From contig NZ_QWDD01000001.1 in assembly GCF_003722355.1 (NCBI RefSeq), forward strand, positions 2,719,001 to 2,783,000: a stretch of DNA of 64,000 bases, in the 5' to 3' direction. Below the pieces are notes generated by a model, which saw only the letters and a program-made list of their open reading frames with translations, made no database searches and was not told the origin of the DNA. Below are positions 19,538 through 29,399 of this stretch, in pieces; the first letter of the stretch is position 1; each line of letters opens with the position of its first letter. Source of the DNA: Methylocystis hirsuta (GTDB lineage: Bacteria; Pseudomonadota; Alphaproteobacteria; Rhizobiales; Beijerinckiaceae). A program made the position numbers and the translations under genes.

Positions 19538-19993
19538 TCACCCTCCGCGGACGCCCGTGTCGGCGCGCAAAGCCGCAAGCGAAGGATAGCGCCGCGCGGC
19601 GCCATCGGTCTGGACTTCGACCGATCCGTCGGAAAACATCACATAGACAGATCCGCTGGCGGAATAACGGTCGACTTCAACCGGCGGCTTCGGCGGCGGC
19701 GTGGCGGCGACAGGCTGCTGCTTCTGTTGCGGCGCCTGCGTGTCTTCAACCAAATCTGCCGCGCTCGCCTGCGTCGCCGGAACTTTGTCGGCGATGCGGC
19801 CCAAAACGCCGATTGCGCGCCCAAGCGCTATCGTCACCACGCCGCCAGAGACCGCCGTGGCGCCGCCGATGAACAGGCTCCAACCGCGCTCAAGCTGAAT
19901 GTAATCCCAGCCGGCCCACATCCCATAGGCGCCGGAAAGCGCAAGCGCGAGCCCGAGAAAAATGACGCCCAGGCCGTATCGTCTCATCGCCAT
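19538..19993 (-). CDS. Hypothetical membrane protein with proline-rich linker
   Basis: A 151-residue protein (start at 19993, or 19987 giving MRRYGLG). Two hydrophobic segments near residues 5-25 and 38-60 anchor it, followed by a P/Q-rich linker (APQQKQQPVAATPPPKPPVE) and a C-terminal strand-rich piece, SGSVYVMFSDGSVEVQTDG. Function unknown. It is convergent with the CBS gene, 7 bp apart. Confidence 0.6.
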   Translation of the reverse strand: MAMRRYGLGVIFLGLALALSGAYGMWAGWDYIQLERGWSLFIGGATAVSGGVVTIALGRAIGVLGRIADKVPATQASAADLVEDTQAPQQKQQPVAATPPPKPPVEVDRYSASGSVYVMFSDGSVEVQTDGAARRYPSLAALRADTGVRGG

Positions 19994-20357
19994 CCTTCAG
20001 TGATTGTCCCGGCCGGAACCTATCACAAGCCGCGCCGACCGCCATACGCACGCACGTCCCCGGGAAAGACGCGCGAATACTTACACGCGCGCGCAGCGCC
20101 GCGCCGCCGGCAAATTTAAAAACAATATATATGTATGTTAGTGCATATAACATCAATATGTAGTGGTTGAATTTATCTGCCATGCCCGCACTGGAGTATA
20201 TTTTTTCGTTTATTTTCAATTATATAATAGTATTTGTAAGATGCGGCATGGTGTCACATCGTAATTCGATCAATCAATACAAACGTCATCGTCACAGCGT
20301 CGACGCGCGCGTGCGGTGGAAGAGCGCCGCCGTCGGCAATCGTGGGGAGAACCGTAG
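19994..20357. promoter_or_regulatory. AT-rich upstream region of pmoD1
   Basis: About 20105-20300 is far richer in A and T than the surrounding DNA, with runs such as AACAATATATATGTATG and TTTCAATTATATAATAG. No gene is supported here; the short frames lack ribosome binding sites. It presumably contains the pmoD1 promoter and, on the other strand, the promoter of the membrane protein gene. Confidence 0.5.
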
Positions 20358-20969
20358 ATGACAAGTTTAACTGGCGTGCGCGGGCTGCTGGCTGGCGCAG
20401 TGATTGCGGCCGCAGCTTTTTTCGTCCCGCCATCAGCCGCTTTCGCGCATGGCGGCGTGATGCTCGAGCAAGACGAGTGCGTGCTGCGGATCGGTCCGAA
20501 CACCATGCACTTCATCGGCTATCAGCGCTCGGGAGAAGAAGCGGAGTTTTGCGAGGACATCGCCAAAACCGGGCCGACCGTCATTGCGCTCACCGCGGTT
20601 TCGCCTGAGCTGCGCGACATGGCGATCGGCATCCGCATCGTTAAGGATGTCGGCGAAGAAAAAGAAAAGACCAACCTCAATGCGGTCACCGTCGCCTTTA
20701 TCGAGCCGAAGGTCTATCGCAACGGCACCATGACCTTCGAACATGACTTCAAGGATGCTGGTCGTTATGTCGGAATCGTCACTGTGCGCGACGATCTTGG
20801 CAATGAATGGGTCTCGCGGTTTCCCTTCTCGGTGGGGCTCTACACCTTCTGGGGGCTGATCGAATATATCCTCTACGCCGTCGGCTTCTTCTCGCTTGTC
20901 GGCCTGATGTGGTGGATGCTGCGCGCAGGCGCAAAGAAGAAGACGCAAGCGGGCGACGCGATCGCCTAA
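20358..20969 (+). CDS. pmoD: PmoD-type periplasmic copper protein, paralogue 1
   Basis: A 203-residue protein: signal peptide to about Ala30 (SAAFA), a periplasmic domain starting HGGVMLEQDECVLRIG, and one C-terminal membrane helix (about residues 168-192, EYILYAVGFFSLVGLMWWML) with a basic KKKTQ tail. Cys41 and Cys65 plus Met50 match the conserved Cys/Met set of PmoD, for which a dinuclear CuA-like site in a homodimer has been reported in methanotrophs. Here it is encoded apart from pmoCAB, with its own AT-rich upstream region and a strong terminator. The role is probably copper handling for pMMO; that is family inference. Confidence 0.85.
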   Translation: MTSLTGVRGLLAGAVIAAAAFFVPPSAAFAHGGVMLEQDECVLRIGPNTMHFIGYQRSGEEAEFCEDIAKTGPTVIALTAVSPELRDMAIGIRIVKDVGEEKEKTNLNAVTVAFIEPKVYRNGTMTFEHDFKDAGRYVGIVTVRDDLGNEWVSRFPFSVGLYTFWGLIEYILYAVGFFSLVGLMWWMLRAGAKKKTQAGDAIA

Positions 20970-20990
20970 GCAAACGGCCCGAAGATTGCA

Positions 20991-21024
20991 GCATGGCTCG
21001 GTCGCCGACGAGCCATGCTTTTTT
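20991..21024 (+). terminator. Rho-independent terminator after pmoD1
   Basis: GCATGGCTCG at 20991-21000 pairs perfectly with CGAGCCATGC at 21009-21018, followed by T6. It separates pmoD1 from sodB. Confidence 0.9.
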
Positions 21025-21156
21025 GTCGCTACAAAGCGAACATAGCTGCGCCGTTCGGGATCTCGCGATATTGCCGCATGCGGCGCGCGGGTTTAGTTAA
21101 GCGCGTGCAGCTGAGGCTGACAGGCTACGCTCGTCTAACGTATTCAGGAGAGAATT

Positions 21157-21750
21157 ATGTCCTTCACCCTGGAAGATCTGCCTTATCCTTACGACGCTCT
21201 GCAGCCTTATCTTTCCCGCGAGTCCTTCGAATATCACCATGACAAGCATCACGCGACCTATGTCGCCAATGCAAATAATCTGGTGAAAGGCACCGAATAC
21301 GAAGGCAAGCCGATCGAAGAAGTGATCGTCACCGCCTACAATCGCAACACGCCGATCTTCAATAACGTCGCCCAGCATTTCAACCATCACCATTATTGGA
21401 AGTGGATGAAGCCGAACGGCGGCGGCGCCATTCCCGGCAAGGTCGAGAAGGCGATCATCGAGTCCTTCGGCTCGGTCGACAAATTCCGCGAAGAATTCCA
21501 GAAGGAAGGCCTCGGCCAATTCGGCTCCGGCTGGGTGTGGCTCGAAGCTAAGGATGGAAAGCTCGCCATTCGCAAGACGCCGAACGCGGAAAATCCGCTC
21601 ATCCATGGCGCAGCGCCGATCCTCGTCGCCGACGTCTGGGAGCACTCCTATTACATCGACTATCGCAATCGCCGCGCCGACTATCTGAAGGCGTTTCTCG
21701 ACCATCTCGTCAATTGGGAGCATGTCGAGGAAATGTTCGACGCGGCGTAG
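21157..21750 (+). CDS. sodB: Iron-type superoxide dismutase
   Basis: A 197-residue enzyme dismuting superoxide to peroxide and oxygen. The Fe/Mn ligands are visible: His in YHHDKHHATYV, His in NNVAQHFNHHHYW, and Asp/His in VADVWEHSYYIDY. The close resemblance to alphaproteobacterial SodB favours iron. GAGAGAATT precedes the ATG. Position beside copper genes is suggestive of protection from copper- or pMMO-derived oxidants, but it has its own transcription unit. Confidence 0.95.
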   Translation: MSFTLEDLPYPYDALQPYLSRESFEYHHDKHHATYVANANNLVKGTEYEGKPIEEVIVTAYNRNTPIFNNVAQHFNHHHYWKWMKPNGGGAIPGKVEKAIIESFGSVDKFREEFQKEGLGQFGSGWVWLEAKDGKLAIRKTPNAENPLIHGAAPILVADVWEHSYYIDYRNRRADYLKAFLDHLVNWEHVEEMFDAA

Positions 21751-21775
21751 CGTCCTTTCATTCCGCGCGGCGCGC

Positions 21776-22243
21776 CTAATTCGCGCGCCGCGCATCTTTT
21801 GAGTTGTGAATAAGCGCCGAGGCGGCAAGCAGTAAAAGCGCCGCAAAGGCGAGCACGGCCGCCACAGCATGCGAATCTTCCCATTGACGTCGCGCCGCCT
21901 CGAACGCCGCCGGCATCTTGGTCCAATTCTGCGTCGCGACATTCATGGGATAGGTCCACGTCCAGAAGATCGCCTGCGTTCCCGTGAGCGTCACGAAGGA
22001 GGCGAACGAGAGGACCGCGGCGATCCGGTTGCGGCGAACGGCGATCGTATGCGCCAGCGTCGTCAATAATGCGAGGACGACGGCGATTCCGAAATAGGCC
22101 CAGCCGGCGTAGATCTGCTGAACGCTCATGTAGTCGGCCGGCGAAAGCGCCATCTTGTTGGCGCGCTCGAAAAAATGCGCGCCGGCCGGAATCACGCATA
22201 GCGTGACGCTCGTGATCGCGGCGATCTGCAAGCCAAAAAGCAT
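21776..22243 (-). CDS. DUF1772-like small membrane protein
   Basis: A 155-residue protein with four hydrophobic segments (about 1-22, 45-68, 78-100, 128-148). The segment PAGAHFFERANKMALSPADY resembles the first loop of DUF1772-type proteins. Function unknown. It is convergent with sodB (25 bp between stops). Confidence 0.6.
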   Translation of the reverse strand: MLFGLQIAAITSVTLCVIPAGAHFFERANKMALSPADYMSVQQIYAGWAYFGIAVVLALLTTLAHTIAVRRNRIAAVLSFASFVTLTGTQAIFWTWTYPMNVATQNWTKMPAAFEAARRQWEDSHAVAAVLAFAALLLLAASALIHNSKDARRAN

Positions 22244-22283
22244 CAGCGGCTTCCTTCACGGTGCCATAGGCCGCTCGGCGCGG

Positions 22284-22832
22284 TCAATCAGCGGCGATTT
22301 TCGGCTGCGACTCGACGATTCGCTTTAGGTCAGCGAGGCCGCGATCGAATTGCGCCCCCACGGTCTTGTCGATGTTCAAAAACTTATGCATCGCCTTGCC
22401 CACAAATTCATGGTGGCCGGACATCGCCCAGGTGACTTCCGTGCTGTTCTCGCCCAAAGGCTTCAGATTGAATTGCACGTCGTTCTTGGCTTTGAACGGC
22501 TTTTTGAATTCGAGCTTGACGCCGACGCGCTCGCCCTGGCGGCTCTCGACGATCTCCATCTGGCCGACCCCGACCTGCTTGTCGCCGGACCATGAATAGG
22601 TCGCGCCATAGCCCTGCGGCGTCCCTCCATATTCTTCCTTCATATTGGGGTCGAGCTTGGCCCAGGGCGACCAGTCGGCCCAATTGTGAAAGTCGTTGAT
22701 GTGACGAAAAACCACTTCCGGCGGCGCGTCGATCACGATCGAGCGGGCGATGCGGAATTTATCGGGCAGGAAGGAGATGTAGGCGATCAGCGCGCTGACG
22801 AGAGCAAGGAGAAGGAGAGCGAAAATCGTCAT
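22284..22832 (-). CDS. SRPBCC family protein
   Basis: A 182-residue protein. The start at 22832 (MTIFALLLLALVSALIAYIS) gives an N-terminal hydrophobic anchor; the longer frame is rejected. The rest is a START/polyketide-cyclase-like SRPBCC fold with IDAPPEVVFRHINDFHNWADWSPWAKLDPNMK (read in parts), a lipid or hydrophobic-ligand binding fold. The ligand is unknown. It follows the DUF1772-like gene's start by 40 bp on the same strand, so the two may form an operon. Confidence 0.8.
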   Translation of the reverse strand: MTIFALLLLALVSALIAYISFLPDKFRIARSIVIDAPPEVVFRHINDFHNWADWSPWAKLDPNMKEEYGGTPQGYGATYSWSGDKQVGVGQMEIVESRQGERVGVKLEFKKPFKAKNDVQFNLKPLGENSTEVTWAMSGHHEFVGKAMHKFLNIDKTVGAQFDRGLADLKRIVESQPKIAAD

Positions 22833-23016
22833 GGTGCAGGTCTCCGCAAGAGCGTGAGTCCGTCGAGCGAACGGCCCACGGACTTGCAATTTAGTTCCGC
22901 GCTCTCCGGGCCGAGAGATTTTGCTCTCCTGGCGAAGCTGCTCGCCCACGGCCCGCCGCCTGACGCGCTGGGCGTCAGTTTAGAGCGGCGGGCGCAATGC
23001 GCAATGCATTGTGGGG

Positions 23017-24685
<1,669 letters not shown>

Positions 24686-24919
24686 ATGTCGCTCGTTGAC
24701 AAATTTGAAGATCAGATGGAGCCCGCCTTCACGCGCAGCTTCGATAGGGATTCGGCGCGTCGCCAGTTTCGAGTTTCGCTCCTGCTGGTCGCCGCCATGG
24801 CGATGGCCGCATTCGTGCTCGGCTTCGCCCTCCCGATCGGTTCGCCCGCGCAGAAGGCCACGCCTGTTGCGACCGACGGCGGCGTTTTCGCCGGGCGACT
24901 GGTGACGATCGACCGCTAA
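24686..24919 (+). CDS. Small single-pass membrane protein
   Basis: A 77-residue protein, MSLVDKFEDQMEPAFTRSFD then a membrane helix (LLLVAAMAMAAFVLGFALPI, about residues 32-53) and a short hydrophilic tail ending GRLVTIDR. The start at 24686 is chosen over longer options because GAGGATTAGGG lies just upstream. It stands alone and is followed by two terminators. Function unknown. Confidence 0.6.
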   Translation: MSLVDKFEDQMEPAFTRSFDRDSARRQFRVSLLLVAAMAMAAFVLGFALPIGSPAQKATPVATDGGVFAGRLVTIDR

Positions 24920-24950
24920 TCTTCCGCAAATTTCGCAAGCGGCAAGCAAG

Positions 24951-24982
24951 GCGCGCGTCTGTCGACGCGCGCAATCTTTTTT
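24951..24982 (+). terminator. Terminator after the small membrane protein gene
   Basis: GCGCGCGTC (24951-24959) pairs with GACGCGCGC (24964-24972) around TGTC, followed by AATCTTTTTT. Confidence 0.85.
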
Positions 24983-24992
24983 GGCGGGTTCC

Positions 24993-25024
24993 AAACCGGC
25001 TGCTTTCAAGCGGCCGGTTTTTGA
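24993..25024 (+). terminator. Second tandem terminator-like hairpin
   Basis: AAACCGGC (24993-25000) pairs with GCCGGTTT (25013-25020) and runs into T. On the opposite strand the A-rich start gives a T run too, so it may also end the pmoF transcript. Confidence 0.65.
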
Positions 25025-25059
25025 TTGCGTCACGCTGACAAGACCCTCTTAGTCCGGGA

Positions 25060-25638
25060 TCACTTCTTATCCATGTGATGGTGCTCGTGATGCGGGGCGC
25101 CGCCTTCCTTAGGCCCGGCGGAGTCCTGGCCATGCGCCTTTTGCCAGCGTTCCATAGCTTCGGCGTCATGCGCATGGGCCGCGTCCGGCGCATCGATCGC
25201 CGCGTCAATAACCACTTCGCCGGCCTTTTCGAAGACGAGCGTCATCTCCAGGCCCCAGCCCACCTCAAGATGCTTCTTGATGTCCAAGAGCGTCACATAC
25301 ACGCCGCCCGGCGCGAGCGTGACTTTCGACTTGGGCGGCAGGACGACAGGCGTGATGAGGTCGAGCTTCTTGGGGTCGCCGTGGATCTCGGCCTTCCCGA
25401 ATTTTTCCGACTTGACGGCGATGAGCTTGTCGGGCGTCGCGCCATTATTGTGCAGCATTGCGTAGAACTGCGCCTTGTTGTCGCCGTCGACGGGGGCGCG
25501 AAGCCAAGGATGCTCCACTTTCAGATTGCCGACGTCGTATTCATGCGCAGCCGCGGAACCGCGCCCGGCGAAGAGCCCGAGCGCCGTCCCGGTAAGCAGA
25601 GTCCCGCCGGTCAGCAAAAATTCACGCCGCTTTAGCAT
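25060..25638 (-). CDS. pmoF: PCuAC-domain periplasmic copper chaperone (PmoF-like)
   Basis: A 192-residue exported protein. The twin-arginine-like N-terminus MLKRREFLLTGGTLLTG leads to a signal ending SAAA, so the mature protein would start HEYDVGNLKVEHPW. His32 (mature 1) and His43 (mature 12) could form a histidine brace, the copper site described for methanotroph PCuAC proteins. The usual PCuAC H-x-M...M-x-M set is degenerate: His86 in AEIHGDPKK is kept but the following methionines are lost. The tail PHHEHHHMDKK is a further metal-binding stretch. Last gene of the pmoD2-copC-copD set; probably passes copper towards pMMO or CopCD. Confidence 0.85.
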   Translation of the reverse strand: MLKRREFLLTGGTLLTGTALGLFAGRGSAAAHEYDVGNLKVEHPWLRAPVDGDNKAQFYAMLHNNGATPDKLIAVKSEKFGKAEIHGDPKKLDLITPVVLPPKSKVTLAPGGVYVTLLDIKKHLEVGWGLEMTLVFEKAGEVVIDAAIDAPDAAHAHDAEAMERWQKAHGQDSAGPKEGGAPHHEHHHMDKK

Positions 25639-25755
25639 CTCGCTTCTCCCTTTTTGCGCCGGAGTTCTCTCTCGCCGGTCTGATTGGCATCATGACGAAG
25701 GATGCGCCCCTCCGATAGGCTCGCGCCTCGTTCACGCTTGCGACAATATGGCGCG

Positions 25756-27681
25756 CTAATGCGAATGCAGGCTGATCTCGATCAAGGGTTCACGGGCGAG
25801 TTCGGCGGCGAGTCCAGATAGTTTCTGAGTATTCCCGTCGTCGGGCGCGAATGTGCGGAAACGCGCCCGAATGTAGCCGGAACGATCCACGAGGAAATGC
25901 GCCTCTTCGATCTCCTCGGAGGGCGTTTCATTGGGGTAGCGATTGATCACCGAATAGGCGGTCTCGACCGCCTTGGGATGAACAACCTCTCGAGCTTTCG
26001 CCTCCTGCGGGCAGGCCGCGTCATAGATCGTCACCTGGTTGACGCCAGCGGCCTTGGCGGCTTCATGCGCGATCTTGACGCTTGCCGCGCGCGCCGTGGG
26101 ATCGCCGTTTGACGACCCGCAGCGCGCAAAGGAGATCAGCGTTGGAACGCCGCGCAGCTTGAAGAGAGACGTTGCATTCTCCTCTGGATCGATCAGCGCG
26201 AAATCCGGGGCGATCAGCCATTGAATCATGGGCTGAGGGCTCATGAAGCGCGCGCGATTTGAATAGGACATCATCAGCAGGAAGTTGATCACGTCCCAGC
26301 GGTCATCGACGTCGAGCTGCTCGCGGAAGGCCGGCATGACGCCGCTTTGTCCGCCGTGCGTCAGCCAGTGGAAAATGTCGCCAATCGTATGAGTGCCGAC
26401 ATGCGGGGCAGTCAGATCGGCGGGCTGCACGAGGAGTCCTTGCTGGTTCTTGAGATCCTTGGCGAGGGGACCATTGCCCTCGCCCTGCGCGCCGTGGCAG
26501 CCGATGCAGTTCTCCTGAAAATGCGCCAGCCCGCGCGAAACCGATTCCGCAGTGTAGTCCTGCGTCGGATCGTCGTACGTGTCTGTGTAGGCTTCTGTCG
26601 CAAAGGACACGGAAAGCGAGATCAACGCCGCCGCGGAAATGGCTGGCGTCGCATAGAGGCGATACTGGCGCGTCCTTGGCGTCCACCAAATCAGCGCCGC
26701 CATGATCGCGAGTACGACTGCGGCGATGCCCCACCACCAGATCGGGCTGAACATCGCTGGGTTCTGTCCCCAAGTCGCGATGTAGGACAGGCGAAAGGGC
26801 AACGGCCAATAGAGACTGGTTTCATGCGCGGCTGGCGTGATGACCGCGATGTAGCCGGCGATCGACAGCAGCGCGAGCGCAAAGACCGACTCGCCCGCGC
26901 CGACCTTGCTGTACCAGGCAAAATTGAATTCGCCTTCGGGTCTCCGGGTGATGTAGCGCGCGAGCGCCAACGCCGCGAGCAACACAGCGCATAGAAAAAC
27001 CAGCTTCAGCGTCAGCATCCGACCATAGGGCGTCGCCAGCATATTCGGGATGCTTCCAACGTTCTCCCAGGCGATCGCAAATCCCGTAACGGCGACGATC
27101 GCCATAGCGACCTTTGCGATGAACGACCAGCGTTCGGCGAGCTGCGCCGCAACTTCCGGCGGTTTGCCGCGCGCCGTGAACATCCACCAGACCAGACCGA
27201 GCAAGCCGCCAAGCCAGGTGAGGCCGGCGGCCGTGTGGAGAAGGAAGCTCAGCTGCGTCCAGCGCGGCAGGCCGTCGTCGATGGCGTGGCCGGTCACTGA
27301 AACAATGGCGATGAGGACGACGCCGACCCACAGCGTCACCTGATCGAGCAAATCTGAAGCGACGAAGAGGCGCGCCGCCGCGAGAGCCGCGAAGAGGAAC
27401 GCGACAAGTTGCGTCCCGATCCAGGCGTTTCCGACGCTCGTGTTGACGGTAAACTCCCACAGCGTGTCGAATTCAATCGGACGATCGGCGGGAAAGATCG
27501 CACGCGCGGTGACATACAGCAGCGCGAAGCCGAAAACGGCGCGGACCAGCGCCAGCGCCGCGACGGCAGGTTTGAAGCGCCCGCCATCCTCGCCGATGAG
27601 ACGCGGCAGGAGCAGGAGCCCGACCGCGAGGGCCGAAGGCAAGCTCAGAAGGAAGCGGATCGCCGCAAGAGAGAGATACAT
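25756..27681 (-). CDS. copD: CopD copper-transport membrane protein fused to cytochrome c and redoxin-like domain
   Basis: A 641-residue fusion, roughly twice the length of simple CopD. Residues 1-335 hold about eight or nine membrane helices of the CopD type, with histidines in SVTGHAIDDG and SFLLHTAAGLTWLGGLL. A further helix (about 342-362) leads to a periplasmic cytochrome c domain with CIGCHG at 392-397 and a likely axial Met449 in GVMPAF. Residues about 500-641 resemble a redoxin/SCO fold (LRGVPTLISFARCGSS, HFLVDRSGYIRARF), but only one cysteine of a CxxC is seen. It sits between copC and pmoF. The domain order suggests copper import coupled to periplasmic redox; that is inference. Confidence 0.85.
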   Translation of the reverse strand: MYLSLAAIRFLLSLPSALAVGLLLLPRLIGEDGGRFKPAVAALALVRAVFGFALLYVTARAIFPADRPIEFDTLWEFTVNTSVGNAWIGTQLVAFLFAALAAARLFVASDLLDQVTLWVGVVLIAIVSVTGHAIDDGLPRWTQLSFLLHTAAGLTWLGGLLGLVWWMFTARGKPPEVAAQLAERWSFIAKVAMAIVAVTGFAIAWENVGSIPNMLATPYGRMLTLKLVFLCAVLLAALALARYITRRPEGEFNFAWYSKVGAGESVFALALLSIAGYIAVITPAAHETSLYWPLPFRLSYIATWGQNPAMFSPIWWWGIAAVVLAIMAALIWWTPRTRQYRLYATPAISAAALISLSVSFATEAYTDTYDDPTQDYTAESVSRGLAHFQENCIGCHGAQGEGNGPLAKDLKNQQGLLVQPADLTAPHVGTHTIGDIFHWLTHGGQSGVMPAFREQLDVDDRWDVINFLLMMSYSNRARFMSPQPMIQWLIAPDFALIDPEENATSLFKLRGVPTLISFARCGSSNGDPTARAASVKIAHEAAKAAGVNQVTIYDAACPQEAKAREVVHPKAVETAYSVINRYPNETPSEEIEEAHFLVDRSGYIRARFRTFAPDDGNTQKLSGLAAELAREPLIEISLHSH

Positions 27682-27795
27682 TTTTGTTTCGCCCGATGTT
27701 CTCTGGCGCTCATCTCTTCAGCTCGCACGAGAAGTGAGAAACGAGCAGCGTGTCGCGCAAGCGTAGCCGCGAGCCTGTCACTCGCCCGATGGCGC

Positions 27796-28233
27796 TTACT
27801 TCGCGTCCACGGTGAACTCATAGTTTCCCTCGACGATGTGGCCGTCGGTGGAGAGCACGCGGTAGCGTACGATATATTTGCCGGGCGCCAGCTCCGGCGC
27901 ATTGGCCGACAATTCGCGCGGCTTGTCTGGAACCGCGCTGTTCCCTTGGGCGAGAACCTTGCCGTCGGGCGTTTCTATGGTGATCTTCGAATAAGGCGGT
28001 TCGACTCCGCCGCCGAACCGCAACTTGATGGTCTTAGGCGGCGCCGCAACATGTTCCTTTGAAGAAGGCGTCGCGTCGACAAGGAAAGAATGCGCGAGCG
28101 CCGAGTTCGTCCCAAACGCGGCTGCTATGACGATGGCGCAAGCCCCGGCGGCGGCGGAGAAGCCGAACCCGGCCTGACGGCGCACGCGCGCCGGCGAAGT
28201 TCTGTCAGCGTTAGTCATGGCGTCATTAGTCAT
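27796..28233 (-). CDS. copC: CopC periplasmic Cu(II)-binding protein
   Basis: A 145-residue protein with a signal peptide ending SALA. Cleavage there leaves an N-terminal His48, and Asp130 and His132 in LSTDGHIVEG then fall at mature positions 83 and 85. This reproduces the His1/Asp83/His85 copper(II) site of known CopC proteins. The methionine-rich Cu(I) loop is absent. It probably delivers or buffers copper for the CopD fusion encoded next. The start could also be the internal Met six codons on (MTNADRT). Confidence 0.93.
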   Translation of the reverse strand: MTNDAMTNADRTSPARVRRQAGFGFSAAAGACAIVIAAAFGTNSALAHSFLVDATPSSKEHVAAPPKTIKLRFGGGVEPPYSKITIETPDGKVLAQGNSAVPDKPRELSANAPELAPGKYIVRYRVLSTDGHIVEGNYEFTVDAK

Positions 28234-28296
28234 GGCGTCCCTCCCCAGAGGCCTGAGCCCCTTTTTGTTTTGAGATGTTTACGCATGTCGCCGCGA

Positions 28297-28911
28297 TCAA
28301 GACACAGCGGCGGCGTCGGCATCCTTCTTCTTGCCGGAGGGATGCGTGTGCTTCCAATATACGAAAACAATGCCGGTGATGAGCACGGTCCCGGCGATCT
28401 GCGGCACCCAGGCCCACAGCGTTTCGCCAACCGTGAATTTGAATTCTGACGTCTCCTGCGCGCCGTCCGGGCGGGTCAGCGTGACGAGTCCGATATAATG
28501 GCCGTTGTTCTTGAAGTCGTGCTCCAGATTGAAAGTGCCCTTGGTGTATTTGGTCGCGGGACGATAAACTTCGGTGAGCGCCTCGAGATCGGTGTCCTTC
28601 GTGATTGGCGTCAGCGGATCGCGAATGATGCGCAATTCCAGCGGCATGTCGCGAAAGGCCGGATTTTCGATGTCGAACACCAGAATGGTTGGTCCGGAGG
28701 TCGGAATCTCGGCGCAATATTCGCTGCGCGATTTTCCGGGTTGATAGGCCGTAATGTGAATCATGTCGTAGCCGAACATGACCATGCACATATTGCCCAT
28801 CGACATGGCTTCCGGGCCTGCGCCGCCCTCCGATGCGCGCAGCGGGGCCGTCAACGCCAGCGAGAAAAGCGCGCCAAAAACAGCAGCTGCAACGCTACGC
28901 CAATTCTTCAT
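28297..28911 (-). CDS. pmoD: PmoD-type periplasmic copper protein, paralogue 2
   Basis: A 204-residue protein from the ATG at 28911, chosen because GAGGG lies seven bases upstream; ATGs at 28917 and 28929 are in frame. The signal peptide ends near PLRA, followed by a Met-rich start (AMSMGNMCMVMFGYDM). Cys42 and Cys66 repeat the 24-residue spacing seen in paralogue 1. A single C-terminal helix (AWVPQIAGTVLITGIVFVYW) is followed by a basic tail. First gene of the copper set pmoD2-copC-copD-pmoF, 63 bp before copC. Copper binding is inferred from the family. Confidence 0.85.
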   Translation of the reverse strand: MKNWRSVAAAVFGALFSLALTAPLRASEGGAGPEAMSMGNMCMVMFGYDMIHITAYQPGKSRSEYCAEIPTSGPTILVFDIENPAFRDMPLELRIIRDPLTPITKDTDLEALTEVYRPATKYTKGTFNLEHDFKNNGHYIGLVTLTRPDGAQETSEFKFTVGETLWAWVPQIAGTVLITGIVFVYWKHTHPSGKKKDADAAAVS

Positions 28912-29226
28912 TTCCATCCCTCGATCCATATTGAGTCCCGGGCTGCCGCTCTTGTTGGCGACCGTTGCTGAGCCCTGGATCTTCTATAGCGGATTTTTGG
29001 TTCGCGGCTCGACTATTGTCATGCCAATGCATCGCCAGCGCCGATGGACGCTCATCCTACTTTTGACAAATGCCAGAAATTGACGCGAGGAAAAACGACC
29101 ACGTCATTTGCGTCGAAAGGACGCACCGCTCATCGAGGCATGACACGGCTTCTGCTTTAGCGAACGCGTTGCGCGGGATTTCGCGGGGCTTCTGCAGAAC
29201 GCCTCTCGACGCTCAGCGAACGTCTT

Positions 29227-29289
29227 CGCGCGGAAGGCGCGTCAGAGTTCGCGCGGAAGGCGCGTCAGAGTTCGGGCGGAAGACGCGTC
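29227..29289. repeat. Tandem repeat, 23-bp unit, 2.7 copies
   Basis: Two exact units (29227-29249 and 29250-29272), each starting CGCGCGGAAGGCGCGTCAGA, and a third truncated, diverged unit (29273-29289). It lies between the pmoB terminator and the copper operon. Confidence 0.85.
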
Positions 29290-29350
29290 GTCATGGGAAG
29301 CCGCGCTGGGCTTGCGCGGACAGGCGGCGCGGGGCGGCTCCAAACGAAAA

Positions 29351-29378
29351 CCCCCGGCCTTTTGGGCCGGGGGCTTTT
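29351..29378 (-). terminator. Rho-independent terminator of pmoCAB
   Basis: CCCCCGGCC (29351-29359) and GGCCGGGGG (29365-29373) form a perfect 9-bp GC stem with a 5-base loop. On the minus strand it is followed by TTTTCG, 27 bp after the pmoB stop. It should isolate pmoCAB from the copper operon downstream. Confidence 0.9.
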
Positions 29379-29399
29379 AGTTCAATTCGTCAGTATCGC

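Larger units (their letters stand above)
28912..29399. promoter_or_regulatory. Region between pmoB and the copper operon
   Basis: No gene is supported; one long plus-strand frame (29070-30668) is a shadow of pmoB. It contains, from right to left on the minus strand, the pmoB terminator, a 23-bp tandem repeat and the presumed promoter of the pmoD2-copC-copD-pmoF set near its start. Confidence 0.5.

Noticed and set aside
20167..20361. A 64-codon frame in the AT-rich region upstream of pmoD1
   Set aside because: It overlaps the pmoD1 start, has no ribosome binding site and arises from AT-rich promoter DNA.
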